DNA from: Candidatus Bathyarchaeota archaeon
GTDB lineage: Archaea > Thermoproteota > Bathyarchaeia > RBG-16-48-13 > GCA-020355125
NCBI GenBank assembly: GCA_030671165.1
Contig: DAOVAG010000010.1
Span: 1 to 13,247, forward strand
DNA: 13,247 bases
Direction: 5' to 3'
Positions 1 through 7,229 of the stretch are shown one piece after another. The notes below the pieces were generated by a model. It saw only the letters and a program-made list of their open reading frames with translations, was not told the origin of the DNA and did no database searches. The translations under genes were made by a program, and so were the position numbers. The first letter of the stretch is position 1. Every line of letters begins with the position of its first letter.

Positions 1-1344
1 GTTTTCCTTTGAAGCTATATCCTTCCTGTACCAGAGCGCCCCACCTTTAATAGCTTTTATTCCTTCAAGAGAAATTTCTCTTGCAGTTTCCACGGTTTCA
101 GCTGCTCCTACAACACAAACTGTTCGTGATTTTAATCCATACGTCTTTCCATTCCTCAACTCCATGGCTCCAGGGTAGACCCACATTTTCCCATGGCTTT
201 CTTCAGATAACTTATAAGCAGCATTTAGATCGATTTGTTTGTCGCCTCTGAACTCTTTAACCTTACCACCATATGTTGGTGGAACTTTATATGTCACAAC
301 AGTGGCTAATTTCTTAAATTTAACCATGTTTAAATTTCCATCAATTATTTTAAAACACACATCAACAAAATCATCCTTTAGTATGGGAAGTATATTCATT
401 AGTTCTGGATCTCCAGGTCTACTGTTATTCTCTAAGATTTTCAATCCCTTACCTGTGTGCATGAACGCAGCATAGAAAGGCACCCCACGAAGACCAGGAT
501 TAGTCCCTTTTCCTTTGAGACGTTTAAAAACTCTATTCATTACTTCTATCTCCTTATCTCTATCTTGTGGAGTCATAAATGGCAACCAGTCAGATGTACC
601 CTTATATGAACCCATTCCACCAGTATTTGGCCCCTGGTCTCCCTCGAAAGCTCTTTTATAATCCCTAGTTTCAGGTAGAGGTACGAGGTTTTTTCCATCA
701 CAGAATGCTTGAAAACTTGATTCCTCTCCAAAAATTTTCTCTTCAACTATTACTGGTCCATGCTTATAGTTAGATAAGAAATGTTGAAATAATTCTTGAC
801 GATTTGTAAAATGGTCTCCCCATATACCAACACCCTTCCCAGCAGTGGTTCCGTCAGGTTTAACAGCGACTTGATTATTTAGAGTATCCAACCATTTCCA
901 AAGATCTTTTTTAACATCAGTTAAATTCGGATAATCATTACGATCAAATAACTTGAACCTTGGATTTATCTCCGCTTTAATCTCTTGAAATAAGTGGCGT
1001 TGGACAATTTTACTTCCTTCAATAGCATATTTCCTTGTTGGACAAATCATAGGAATACTTGTTTCTTTTTCTAAAATATCCCGGACACCCTCGATTATCG
1101 GTTTCTCGGGACCGACTATCCCAAAATCGATCTTATTCTTATATTTTTCAGCGAACTTAGATATCTTTTTAACATCAAGATCAGGAATTACCAGATGTTT
1201 CTTAGCTTTCTTTACGTTAAACGGATTCCTATTTTTATCAATAATGTAAAGTTCAACAGAATATTTTACGCTACGGCATAAAGCATCAATGATTGCAGTT
1301 CCCCTTGATCCATAACAAATAGCTAAAACACCTACCCTATTCAT
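1..1344 (-). CDS. purD: Phosphoribosylamine-glycine ligase (GAR synthetase), C-terminus cut by window edge
   Basis: This enzyme ligates glycine to 5-phosphoribosylamine with ATP to give GAR, step 2 of purine synthesis. The frame is open from ATG 1344 to base 1 (448 codons). ATP-grasp features are clear: GPEKP near residue 78, GPTR-like CPTRKYAIEGSK at 101-112, the ATP loop KPDGTTAGKGV at 162-172, QGPNTGGMGSY at 237-247 and the metal-binding RPGDPE at 309-314. The visible end (ALWYRKDIAS) looks like the usual PurD tail, so probably only a few residues are missing. The N-terminus is odd: most PurD proteins have a Gly-Gly-Arg-Glu-His-Ala motif in the first strand-turn, but here it reads YGSRGTAIID. 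The start is supported by a perfect AGGAGG six bases upstream. It is the last gene of the leftward purine operon, 64 bases after purM. Function is confident; the atypical N-domain suggests a divergent PurD lineage. Confidence 0.93.
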   Translation of the reverse strand, partial: MNRVGVLAICYGSRGTAIIDALCRSVKYSVELYIIDKNRNPFNVKKAKKHLVIPDLDVKKISKFAEKYKNKIDFGIVGPEKPIIEGVRDILEKETSIPMICPTRKYAIEGSKIVQRHLFQEIKAEINPRFKLFDRNDYPNLTDVKKDLWKWLDTLNNQVAVKPDGTTAGKGVGIWGDHFTNRQELFQHFLSNYKHGPVIVEEKIFGEESSFQAFCDGKNLVPLPETRDYKRAFEGDQGPNTGGMGSYKGTSDWLPFMTPQDRDKEIEVMNRVFKRLKGKGTNPGLRGVPFYAAFMHTGKGLKILENNSRPGDPELMNILPILKDDFVDVCFKIIDGNLNMVKFKKLATVVTYKVPPTYGGKVKEFRGDKQIDLNAAYKLSEESHGKMWVYPGAMELRNGKTYGLKSRTVCVVGAAETVETAREISLEGIKAIKGGALWYRKDIASKEN

Positions 1345-1388
1345 CTAACCCCTCCTAAATCTTCTAAATATTTTTGATATCTTTCCAT
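1341..1388 (-). other. Short open frame ending on purD ATG; possible purC-tail remnant
   Basis: A 15-codon frame starts at ATG 1388 and its TGA overlaps the purD ATG (ATGA). The frame is also open upstream, back to about 1412. Read through, the peptide contains QISQIY, then Met-Glu, and ends EDLGGVR. The last 20 or so residues of the PurC encoded at 7230-8135 contain the same QISQIY and end EDLTGQSFR. Over the seven codons starting at QISQIY the DNA agrees at 18 of 21 bases. This may be a vestige of a purC copy once located between purM and purD, a coupling leader peptide, or chance in AT-rich DNA. No promoter or ribosome site of its own is seen. Confidence 0.2.
1351..1356 (-). promoter_or_regulatory. 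Strong Shine-Dalgarno of purD
   Basis: AGGAGG read on the minus strand, six bases before ATG 1344. It is the clearest ribosome site in the leftward operon and fixes the purD start. Confidence 0.8.
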
Positions 1389-1408
1389 GTAAATTTGACT
1401 AATTTGAT

Positions 1409-2533
1409 CTAATACCTATAAACAATCTTTTTAGGTTTTATTACTACACTTCTATCTCCTTTCTGTACATATCCTAACTTAACAATTTCAATTCCATATT
1501 TACCTGCAACTTCAATTATTGTCTCTTCATCTTCTTTTGGCGCAACTAGTGTTATAAAGACGCCCATATTCCACACTTTATAATTCTCGACATCCGTGAC
1601 ATCGAACCCGAATCGTCGTCCGAACTCTATTAATGAGGTAAAGATTAGAGGGGGTTCTGGAATATTTTCGATGATATATGAAAAGAGAAACCTAGCTCTT
1701 GCAATCTTTCTCCAACCATGACCAGTTATGGGAGAGATGTAGTGTAAATCAACTTTTGCCTTAAACATCTCTATAATTGGTCGTACATAAATCGGGGTCG
1801 GTGTTAGCAACTCTTCACCCACCGTCTTCCCATTCGGAAGCTTCGTGAAGTATCCATCTGGCAACTTCTCTACGATACTTCTTGCCTTCGAAACTCCATT
1901 AGCGCAGATCCCACCACTAGGTAAACCGTAAATAACATCACCATCTGTAATTTTTTGTCCATATGTAAATCTGCTCTTAGGCTTTATTACACCAATAGAA
2001 CTACCCATGAGATCTAAAGTCTCTTTATAAATTATGTTGGGTAAGGTAGGTGTCTCACCTTGAGGTATAGCACATCCCGCTAGATTAGCAGCGAGCGCGT
2101 ATCCGCTCAAAAGTTCATCCACTCTTTTCGGATCGCTGAACCATTCTGAATTCCCAGACGCTATCACGTCTGTGTACGCGATTGGATCTGCCCCGACAGC
2201 GACTAGATCAGTGACTGACATGGCTACTGCATCTTGCCCAAGGAAACGGTAGTATTTTCCGCCTTGAAACTCTTCCTCTATCTCAATCTTTTTCTTTAAT
2301 TCTCTCCATAAGCTGTCTGCAATCAGGTTCTTTGTCCCTAAACCTTCAACATTGAAGGCTAACATGAAATCATACTCAAGAAAATCCAAGACCGCAGCCG
2401 TTTCACCTATAGGGGCAACTTTTACCCCAAGTCTTTCAGGATTTTTAAATGTTGACTCAAACGTCTTTAAAGCCTTCCTCTTAACGGGATCTAACTTTTC
2501 ATAATCGACGAGATCAGAATACTTTATGGTCAC
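1409..2533 (-). CDS. purM: Phosphoribosylformylglycinamidine cyclo-ligase (AIR synthetase), divergent
   Basis: PurM closes FGAM to AIR using ATP, step 5 of the pathway. The 374-residue product has the AIRS fold landmarks in order: EGLGTKNLIA at 63-72 (usual DGVGTK), MSVTDLVAVGADP at 105-117 (usual MCVNDLLVQGAEP), QGET at 158-161, GLPSGGICANG at 203-213, LLTPTPIYV at 242-250 and the late WNMGVFI at 321-327. The usual HITGGG motif is replaced by PITGHG (268-273) followed by WRKIARA. The start is GTG 2533 with a GGGAG ribosome site about eight bases upstream; the stop is TAG. It begins 19 bases after purQ, so the two are probably co-transcribed. Length is slightly above the usual 340-350. The cyclo-ligase assignment rests on motif order and operon context; a PurM paralogue is unlikely because no other PurM is present here. 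Confidence 0.88.
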   Translation of the reverse strand: MTIKYSDLVDYEKLDPVKRKALKTFESTFKNPERLGVKVAPIGETAAVLDFLEYDFMLAFNVEGLGTKNLIADSLWRELKKKIEIEEEFQGGKYYRFLGQDAVAMSVTDLVAVGADPIAYTDVIASGNSEWFSDPKRVDELLSGYALAANLAGCAIPQGETPTLPNIIYKETLDLMGSSIGVIKPKSRFTYGQKITDGDVIYGLPSGGICANGVSKARSIVEKLPDGYFTKLPNGKTVGEELLTPTPIYVRPIIEMFKAKVDLHYISPITGHGWRKIARARFLFSYIIENIPEPPLIFTSLIEFGRRFGFDVTDVENYKVWNMGVFITLVAPKEDEETIIEVAGKYGIEIVKLGYVQKGDRSVVIKPKKIVYRY

Positions 2534-2552
2534 AAAGAGCTCTCCCTAATAA

Positions 2553-3356
2553 TTACGTTAGATTATTCTTAACATACTCTACTGCATTTCTGAATATTTG
2601 TACGCCACCCCCTTCCTTTGGTAAAGTCCCTCTTATTTTTAGTCTGGTCCAACGGGGATGATTATAGGGGCTTAAATATGCTGTTGCATGAGGCATCTTT
2701 CCAAATATCCTCCCTGTACAATCACAGATTCCAGCAATACTTTCAATTGATCCATTAGGATTCTGTGGATACTTCATTGTCGGTTTAAGGGAGTCCATAT
2801 CCGTGTATTGGAGGACAATTAGGTTTTTTTCTTTCAACTTCTCAAGATCACTCTTTTTTTCTACGATGAATTTTCCTTCACCATGTCTCACTGGAAGATA
2901 TAATTCCTCAATATTTTTTGTGAAAACGCAATTTGATTTTGGATTTATCTTCAATTTGACCCATCTGTCTTCAAAGATTCCAGAATCATTATAGGTCAAC
3001 GTTACACGCTGTGTGTGGTAATCCCCGTTTAATCCCGGCAAAATACCTGCCTTCACTAAAGCTTGAAAACCATTACACTCTCCAAATATTAGTTTCCCAT
3101 CGGAAATAAATTTTTGAATTGTTTCCCCTATCTCATACTTGTAAATGTTTGCCAAGACTTTTCCTGCAGCAATGTGATCCCCAAAGGAGAAACCTCCAAT
3201 CATTGCCAGAATCTGATAATCATCTAAAATCTGAGGAGCTTTAATTAAGTCCTTCAAAAAAATCTTTTTTACCTCTGCCCCTACCATTTTAAAGGCATAA
3301 ATAGTTTCATCATCACAGTTCAAGCCATATCCTACGGGAATTAAGACTCTACACAT
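2553..3356 (-). CDS. purQ: FGAM synthase glutaminase subunit
   Basis: PurQ hydrolyses glutamine and passes ammonia to PurL for FGAR to FGAM. The 267-residue protein is a class I glutamine amidotransferase: IGGFSFGDHIAAGK at 53-66, the nucleophile in GECNGFQ (Cys94), VRHGEGKF at 156-163 and the His223 region KMPHATAY at 220-227. In most members the last motif is PHPE, where Glu is the third residue of the Cys-His-Glu triad; here that position is Thr225. The remaining tail (NHPRWTR) fits a longer PurQ subtype of about 270 residues, compared with about 225 in Bacillus-type PurQ. It starts at ATG 3356, three bases after the stop of the second purL half, with a GGGAG ribosome site. The missing Glu may slow glutamine hydrolysis or be compensated by another residue. 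Family assignment is secure. Confidence 0.93.
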   Translation of the reverse strand: MCRVLIPVGYGLNCDDETIYAFKMVGAEVKKIFLKDLIKAPQILDDYQILAMIGGFSFGDHIAAGKVLANIYKYEIGETIQKFISDGKLIFGECNGFQALVKAGILPGLNGDYHTQRVTLTYNDSGIFEDRWVKLKINPKSNCVFTKNIEELYLPVRHGEGKFIVEKKSDLEKLKEKNLIVLQYTDMDSLKPTMKYPQNPNGSIESIAGICDCTGRIFGKMPHATAYLSPYNHPRWTRLKIRGTLPKEGGGVQIFRNAVEYVKNNLT

Positions 3357-3359
3357 TTT

Positions 3360-4826
3360 CTATACATCTCCCAAGGGACGTTTCCAAACTTCTTTTAAGC
3401 GGTTAATATCTGAATTAATAATGTAGATCCCATCTAAGCCTGTAATCTTTAATCTCTTCTCATCTGTAACAACCCCTATTTCCGTGCAGGTATTTCCTCT
3501 CATCACTACCTCGAATTCTTCTTTCATATTCTTTGGGACTGTGACTATAAATCTGCTGTTAGACTCTGAGAAGAGTACTACATCATTTCTTCTAACTCCA
3601 GAATAAGGAATTTTGCTTAAAGAAACGTTTAATCCATATCCCCCCGCAAAAGCGCTTTTTGCAAGAGCTACCCCCAATCCTCCTTTTGTCGGTGTGTGAA
3701 TTGAATGAACTAGACCTCTATTCGTGGCTTCACTCATACTTTTATAAATCTCCTTAGCTTTTTCTGCATTAACTATTGGAACACAATTTCCAACATAACC
3801 CACACCCCTCATTTTTTCTCCAATAAGTTTATAGTATTCTGAACCCCCCAACTCGTTAAAAGTTTCTCCGACGATGTAGACAATGTCTCCAACTTTCTTA
3901 ACATCCATCGTCACCGCTTTTCTGATATCTTCCATCTTTGCTATTACGGTTATTAAAAGGCTGGGAGGAATGGAAACTTTCATTCCATCTATTACTCGGT
4001 CACACTTCATACTGTCTTTACCAGAGATAAAGGGTAAACTGAAGGCCCTAGAGTAGTCATATAATGCCTTATTTGCCCTCACGAGTTGAGCTAGTTTATA
4101 ATCTCCATCCGTCGTCTTCTCTGATGGTTCAGGATCAGGCCAACAGAAATTATCCAAAGCAGCGAATGGAACTTTCTTACTGGGTAATTTTCCCCCAACT
4201 GCGATAACTCTCCTTACTCCCTCATCAATCGCTGAAGCTGCCATGTGATAAGTATCTATATCTGAGTAATGTGGATTTAACCCATTTGCGAAAATTATGC
4301 CCTCTATGGAACCATACTCTACAAGGCAAACGGTAGCATCACTCGGAACATCTTCTTCTCTTCCCACTAGAGGTTTAATTACGCTTAAACCTTTAACTTC
4401 GTGGTCATACTGTCGTAGCTTCTTCTCAATAGAACAAATATTGAGTCTCGTGAGCATTTCCTCTAGTATTACTGTCAAATCAACCGTTTCATAACATTTA
4501 GGCTCTTCATGAATTCGTTTCTTCCAAACCGCTTTTAGCCGCTTCTTGGGTACTCCTTCATGGAGGAATTTCATATCAAGATACCCAACTGTTTTGTCAT
4601 TATATTTCACATGAAACTTTCCTGAATCAGTAAACTTACCTAAAATAGTTGCCTCAACATCCCTTTTATTTGCCAACTCAAGGAATTGTTTAATTTTGGT
4701 GTGATCAATAGCTAGGGTCATCCTTTCTTGAGCTTCTGAGAGTAGGATTTCCCATGGCTGTAATCCTTGATACTTTAATGGAGCCGTTTTTAATTCTATT
4801 TCACAACCGCCACTATATAGCGCCAT
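3360..4826 (-). CDS. purL: FGAM synthase PurL, C-terminal half (after in-frame stop)
   Basis: This 488-residue frame continues PurL in the same reading frame as the upstream half, separated only by TAA 4827-4829. It begins MALYSGGCEIEL, matching the GEMA...GG..E.. stretch of intact PurL without its Gly-Glu, and runs through PLKYQGLQPWEILLSEAQER at 17-35, YDHEVKG at 140-146, AVGGK at 209-213 with FAALDNFCWPDP at 221-232, PFISGKDSM at 265-273, LGGSEYY at 326-332, TPTKGGLGVALAKS at 378-391 and FSESNSRF at 419-426. These are the tail of the first AIRS_C domain and the whole second PurM-like half. ATG 4826 could serve as a start only by reinitiation: no good Shine-Dalgarno precedes it. The stop is TAG. 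purQ follows after three bases. The coding frame is well preserved, so it is not an old pseudogene. Confidence 0.88.
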   Translation of the reverse strand: MALYSGGCEIELKTAPLKYQGLQPWEILLSEAQERMTLAIDHTKIKQFLELANKRDVEATILGKFTDSGKFHVKYNDKTVGYLDMKFLHEGVPKKRLKAVWKKRIHEEPKCYETVDLTVILEEMLTRLNICSIEKKLRQYDHEVKGLSVIKPLVGREEDVPSDATVCLVEYGSIEGIIFANGLNPHYSDIDTYHMAASAIDEGVRRVIAVGGKLPSKKVPFAALDNFCWPDPEPSEKTTDGDYKLAQLVRANKALYDYSRAFSLPFISGKDSMKCDRVIDGMKVSIPPSLLITVIAKMEDIRKAVTMDVKKVGDIVYIVGETFNELGGSEYYKLIGEKMRGVGYVGNCVPIVNAEKAKEIYKSMSEATNRGLVHSIHTPTKGGLGVALAKSAFAGGYGLNVSLSKIPYSGVRRNDVVLFSESNSRFIVTVPKNMKEEFEVVMRGNTCTEIGVVTDEKRLKITGLDGIYIINSDINRLKEVWKRPLGDV

Positions 4827-4829
4827 TTA
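4827..4829 (-). other. In-frame TAA interrupting purL at the conserved Glu of GEMA
   Basis: Minus-strand codons here read ATC GGG TAA ATG GCG. PurL proteins have Gly-Glu-Met-Ala at this point, after DNGAGGLSSSV, so TAA stands where GAA is expected: a single base change. The Met after the stop is the conserved Met, not a new start region. The break falls in a helix of the first AIRS_C domain, not in a linker. Confidence 0.9.
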
Positions 4830-6362
4830 CCCGATTGATGAGGCTAAACCACCCGCACCATTATCAGTAATGCATCTGTACATTCCTAAATCTCTAGCTT
4901 CTAGAAGGAACTCACTCATCATTTTTTGAGTAATAGGATCTCCAATCTGTACAGCTTGGACTGGTGACCCTCTATGCAGCTCTTCTGATGAGAAGGTTGC
5001 TCCATGAATTCCATCTTTCCCTATTCTCCCACCAACCATGACGATTAAATCGCTTGGATTAACCGTTTTTATGTGAGAAGGAAGCCCATTTTTTTCCTTT
5101 GGCATTATACCAAAGGTACCACAATAGACAAGAGGCTTAGCTTCACCGAACCGTTTATCAAAGATCTCTCTACCTATCACAAGCGGTATCCCACTCTGGT
5201 TACCCCCATCAATTATTCCTCTATGTACTCCTTCTCTAATTCTTCGAGGGTGAAGAAATTGTGTTAAGTTCTTACTTTTGTAGAATGGGCTACCAAAACA
5301 GTATGTGAAAACATTGAACATCAATTTAGCTCCAATACCGGTACCTAAGGGGTCTCTATTAACCCCAACTATCCCCGTCATAGCACCACCATATGGCTCA
5401 ATAGCTGAGGGTGCATTATGCGTTTCAACCTTGGCTACAATGTTTAATGTATCATTTAATTTTATAACTCCTGCATTATAAACAAAGATGGATACTAACC
5501 AGGAAAAATCTTTCATAATCTCTTCCGTACATTTCCTTATATAACTCTGAAAAAGACTATCGATCTCTTCTTCCTTATCTCCATCTCTGTAATGGATTAA
5601 GGCGTTGAAGATTTTATGTTTACAGTGCTCTGACCATGTTTGAGCAAGGGTCTCAAGTTCTACATCGGTTGGATTTCTACTTAATCCCTCTCTCTTTCGC
5701 TGTTCTGTTATCTCTTTATCAAAAAAATAATTCTTGATTATTTTCATCTCATCTAGCGTTAGTGCCAGTACACCCCTTCTACTGATCTGTATAAGTTCCT
5801 CATCACTAACTCTTAGATCATACTCTTTCACCTGAGGCTCCTGTTTCCAGAGAACGATAGGTGTTCGTATATTGATACCTTTTTCTAACACTTCTCTGTA
5901 GCTTAGAACCGTAAGGTTTTCGATGATTTCATTTGATAAAAGTTCTTTTCCAATCCTTTCAATTTCTATTAGAGATAATTTAGCACTCTTTATGAGATAT
6001 TGAATAGATGTATAGACTTTTTCTTTTTCTCTAACTTTTCTCTTTAACAAATTTTGAATGGCTTTTCTCGCTGTTTTCCCAACATTATCAGTAACACCCG
6101 GTTTATATCCAACTTCCATAAACCAATTAAAACTTGGAAGCTGACTAGAAACCTCTTCGATTATCGGATCTACAAAGAGTTCTCTCTTAACTTTCTTCAA
6201 CTCTTCTAAGTTTAACTCCATATCCAGAGTATATACTCTTCTAGTCTTTACGTGGTCAACCTTAATCCCTAGAAAATTATAGATATCCGTTTTAGTTCTT
6301 TCACCGAGAGTGTCGACTATGTTCGGTTTAAACTCCACTTCTATTCTGTAAACCATTTTCAC
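4827..6362 (-). CDS. purL: FGAM synthase: tandem PurS domains fused to PurL N-terminal half
   Basis: The 511-residue product has two PurS-like repeats, about 4-72 (YRIEVEFKPNIVD...VDPIIEEV) and 80-153 (WFMEVGYKPGVTD...SNEIIENLTV), then the first PurM-like half of PurL. PurL marks are the catalytic-His motif TWSEHCKHKIF at 242-252 (His246), KVETHNAPSAIEPYGGAMTG at 311-330, VNRDPLGTG at 334-342, DGGNQSGIP at 385-393 and TDNGAGGLASSIG at 499-511, where the frame stops. The PurS pair presumably replaces the separate PurS dimer, like the N-domain of large PurL. THNAPS replaces the THNHPS common in small PurL. With the downstream half the full protein would be about 1000 residues. The longest frame opens at GTG 6362; ATG 6356, two codons in, gives the more usual PurS start. 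It is the first gene of the leftward operon. Confidence 0.88.
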   Translation of the reverse strand: MKMVYRIEVEFKPNIVDTLGERTKTDIYNFLGIKVDHVKTRRVYTLDMELNLEELKKVKRELFVDPIIEEVSSQLPSFNWFMEVGYKPGVTDNVGKTARKAIQNLLKRKVREKEKVYTSIQYLIKSAKLSLIEIERIGKELLSNEIIENLTVLSYREVLEKGINIRTPIVLWKQEPQVKEYDLRVSDEELIQISRRGVLALTLDEMKIIKNYFFDKEITEQRKREGLSRNPTDVELETLAQTWSEHCKHKIFNALIHYRDGDKEEEIDSLFQSYIRKCTEEIMKDFSWLVSIFVYNAGVIKLNDTLNIVAKVETHNAPSAIEPYGGAMTGIVGVNRDPLGTGIGAKLMFNVFTYCFGSPFYKSKNLTQFLHPRRIREGVHRGIIDGGNQSGIPLVIGREIFDKRFGEAKPLVYCGTFGIMPKEKNGLPSHIKTVNPSDLIVMVGGRIGKDGIHGATFSSEELHRGSPVQAVQIGDPITQKMMSEFLLEARDLGMYRCITDNGAGGLASSIG

Positions 6363-6732
6363 ATCTTTCCATTTACCGTTTAATCCATTTTATTTTTCTA
6401 TAGGTATGTTCACAGCGTACATTGTTTTAGATCCGAATATTCATCAAGGAGTAAACCTATCTCAAGCCCCACTCCATATATTACTTTAAACTTATATATC
6501 TTTATCATCTATTTCAGTAAAATTAACAATAATATGTATAAAATAAAGATTAATCATATTACTCCCTTAAATTAAATGATAAATCATTTCAACTTTTACA
6601 TAAAACATCATAATTAAAAGTTTTGAGGAAGAAAAAGAAAAGTATTTCATATTCCTGAATGCGTCAAATCAATAAATAACGGATTGAAAGTATTGTACAT
6701 ATATCTAAAAAAAGACTTATGGAGAATGGAAA
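6363..6732. promoter_or_regulatory. Divergent control region between the two purine operons
   Basis: The 370-base AT-rich region lies between the leftward purL operon and the rightward purE operon. It must hold both promoters. A TATA-like stretch at 6490-6499 can serve the minus strand with a leader of about 105 bases, and 6671-6679 or 6696-6705 may serve purE. Two inverted repeats lie in the middle (listed separately). The segment 6405-6485 is richer in G+C and holds unsupported short frames: minus 6410-6508 (32 residues, MIKIYKFKVIYG...) and plus 6406-6489 (27 residues). Neither has a ribosome site. No tRNA or other structured RNA was recognised. Confidence 0.5.
6545..6589. repeat. Two operator-like dyads, same phase, 30 bases apart
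   Basis: The right dyad at 6574-6589 is a perfect 7-base inverted repeat with a two-base spacer (AAATGAT AA ATCATTT). The left one at 6545-6558 is close to the same pattern (AAAGAT TA ATCATA). Corresponding G positions are 6548 and 6578, about three helical turns apart, placing both on the same DNA face. This is compatible with cooperative repressor binding between divergent operons, but AT-rich DNA makes such dyads common. Confidence 0.3.
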
Positions 6733-7218
6733 ATGGTGGACGAGAAGATAATAATCATAATGGGATCTAAAAAGGATGAAGAATTTTCAAACCGCATATG
6801 TACCTGTCTAAATAAATTAAGCGTAACATATGATCGAAGAGTAGCATCTGCTCATAAAACACCGCAAAAACTCCTAAAAATAATCGAAGAATATGAAAAA
6901 ACGGAAGATCGACTTGTTTACATCACTATTGCAGGTAGATCAAACGCGCTTTCAGGCTTTGTTGATGCTAATACGAGATATCCCGTGATAGCGTGTCCGC
7001 CAAGTTCGAATAGGTTTGGACCTTTTGATATATATTCATCCCTAAGAATGCCTAGCGGTGTGTCACCCTTAGTCATTCTTAACCCTGAAAACGCAGCACT
7101 TGCCGCTGTGAAGATTTTGGCTCTAACGAATCCAGACTTAAGTAATAGAGTTCTTGATTATCAACGAAGAATAAAAGACATAATTGAGCGCGCTGATAAA
7201 AAAATGAGAAACGTTTAG
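6733..7218 (+). CDS. purE: AIR carboxylase, class II PurE
   Basis: PurE makes CAIR from AIR. The 161-residue protein has the PurE fold marks: MGSKKDEE at 10-17 and VASAHKTP at 37-44. The middle is not the usual bacterial AGAGGAAHLPGM; it reads AGRSNALSGFVDANTRYP at 67-84, then CPPSSNRFGPFDIYSSLRMP at 88-107 and SGV. That matches the animal PAICS carboxylase domain (AGRSNGLGPVMSGNTAYP, CPP, SSLRLPSG), which is class II: it uses AIR and CO2 directly and needs no PurK. No purK is present here, and the next gene is purC, the partner fused to it in animals. The start is ATG 6733 with GGAG eight bases upstream. It is the first gene of the rightward operon and ends 11 bases before purC. Class is assigned from motifs only. 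Confidence 0.93.
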   Translation: MVDEKIIIIMGSKKDEEFSNRICTCLNKLSVTYDRRVASAHKTPQKLLKIIEEYEKTEDRLVYITIAGRSNALSGFVDANTRYPVIACPPSSNRFGPFDIYSSLRMPSGVSPLVILNPENAALAAVKILALTNPDLSNRVLDYQRRIKDIIERADKKMRNV

Positions 7219-7229
7219 AGGGATATAAA

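Noticed and set aside
239..475. 78-codon plus-strand frame
   Set aside because: Lies opposite purD, has low-complexity composition and resembles no family.
1409..1411. purM TAG as a pyrrolysine codon
   Set aside because: PurM already ends at its natural C-terminus, and the downstream frame shows no further PurM similarity.
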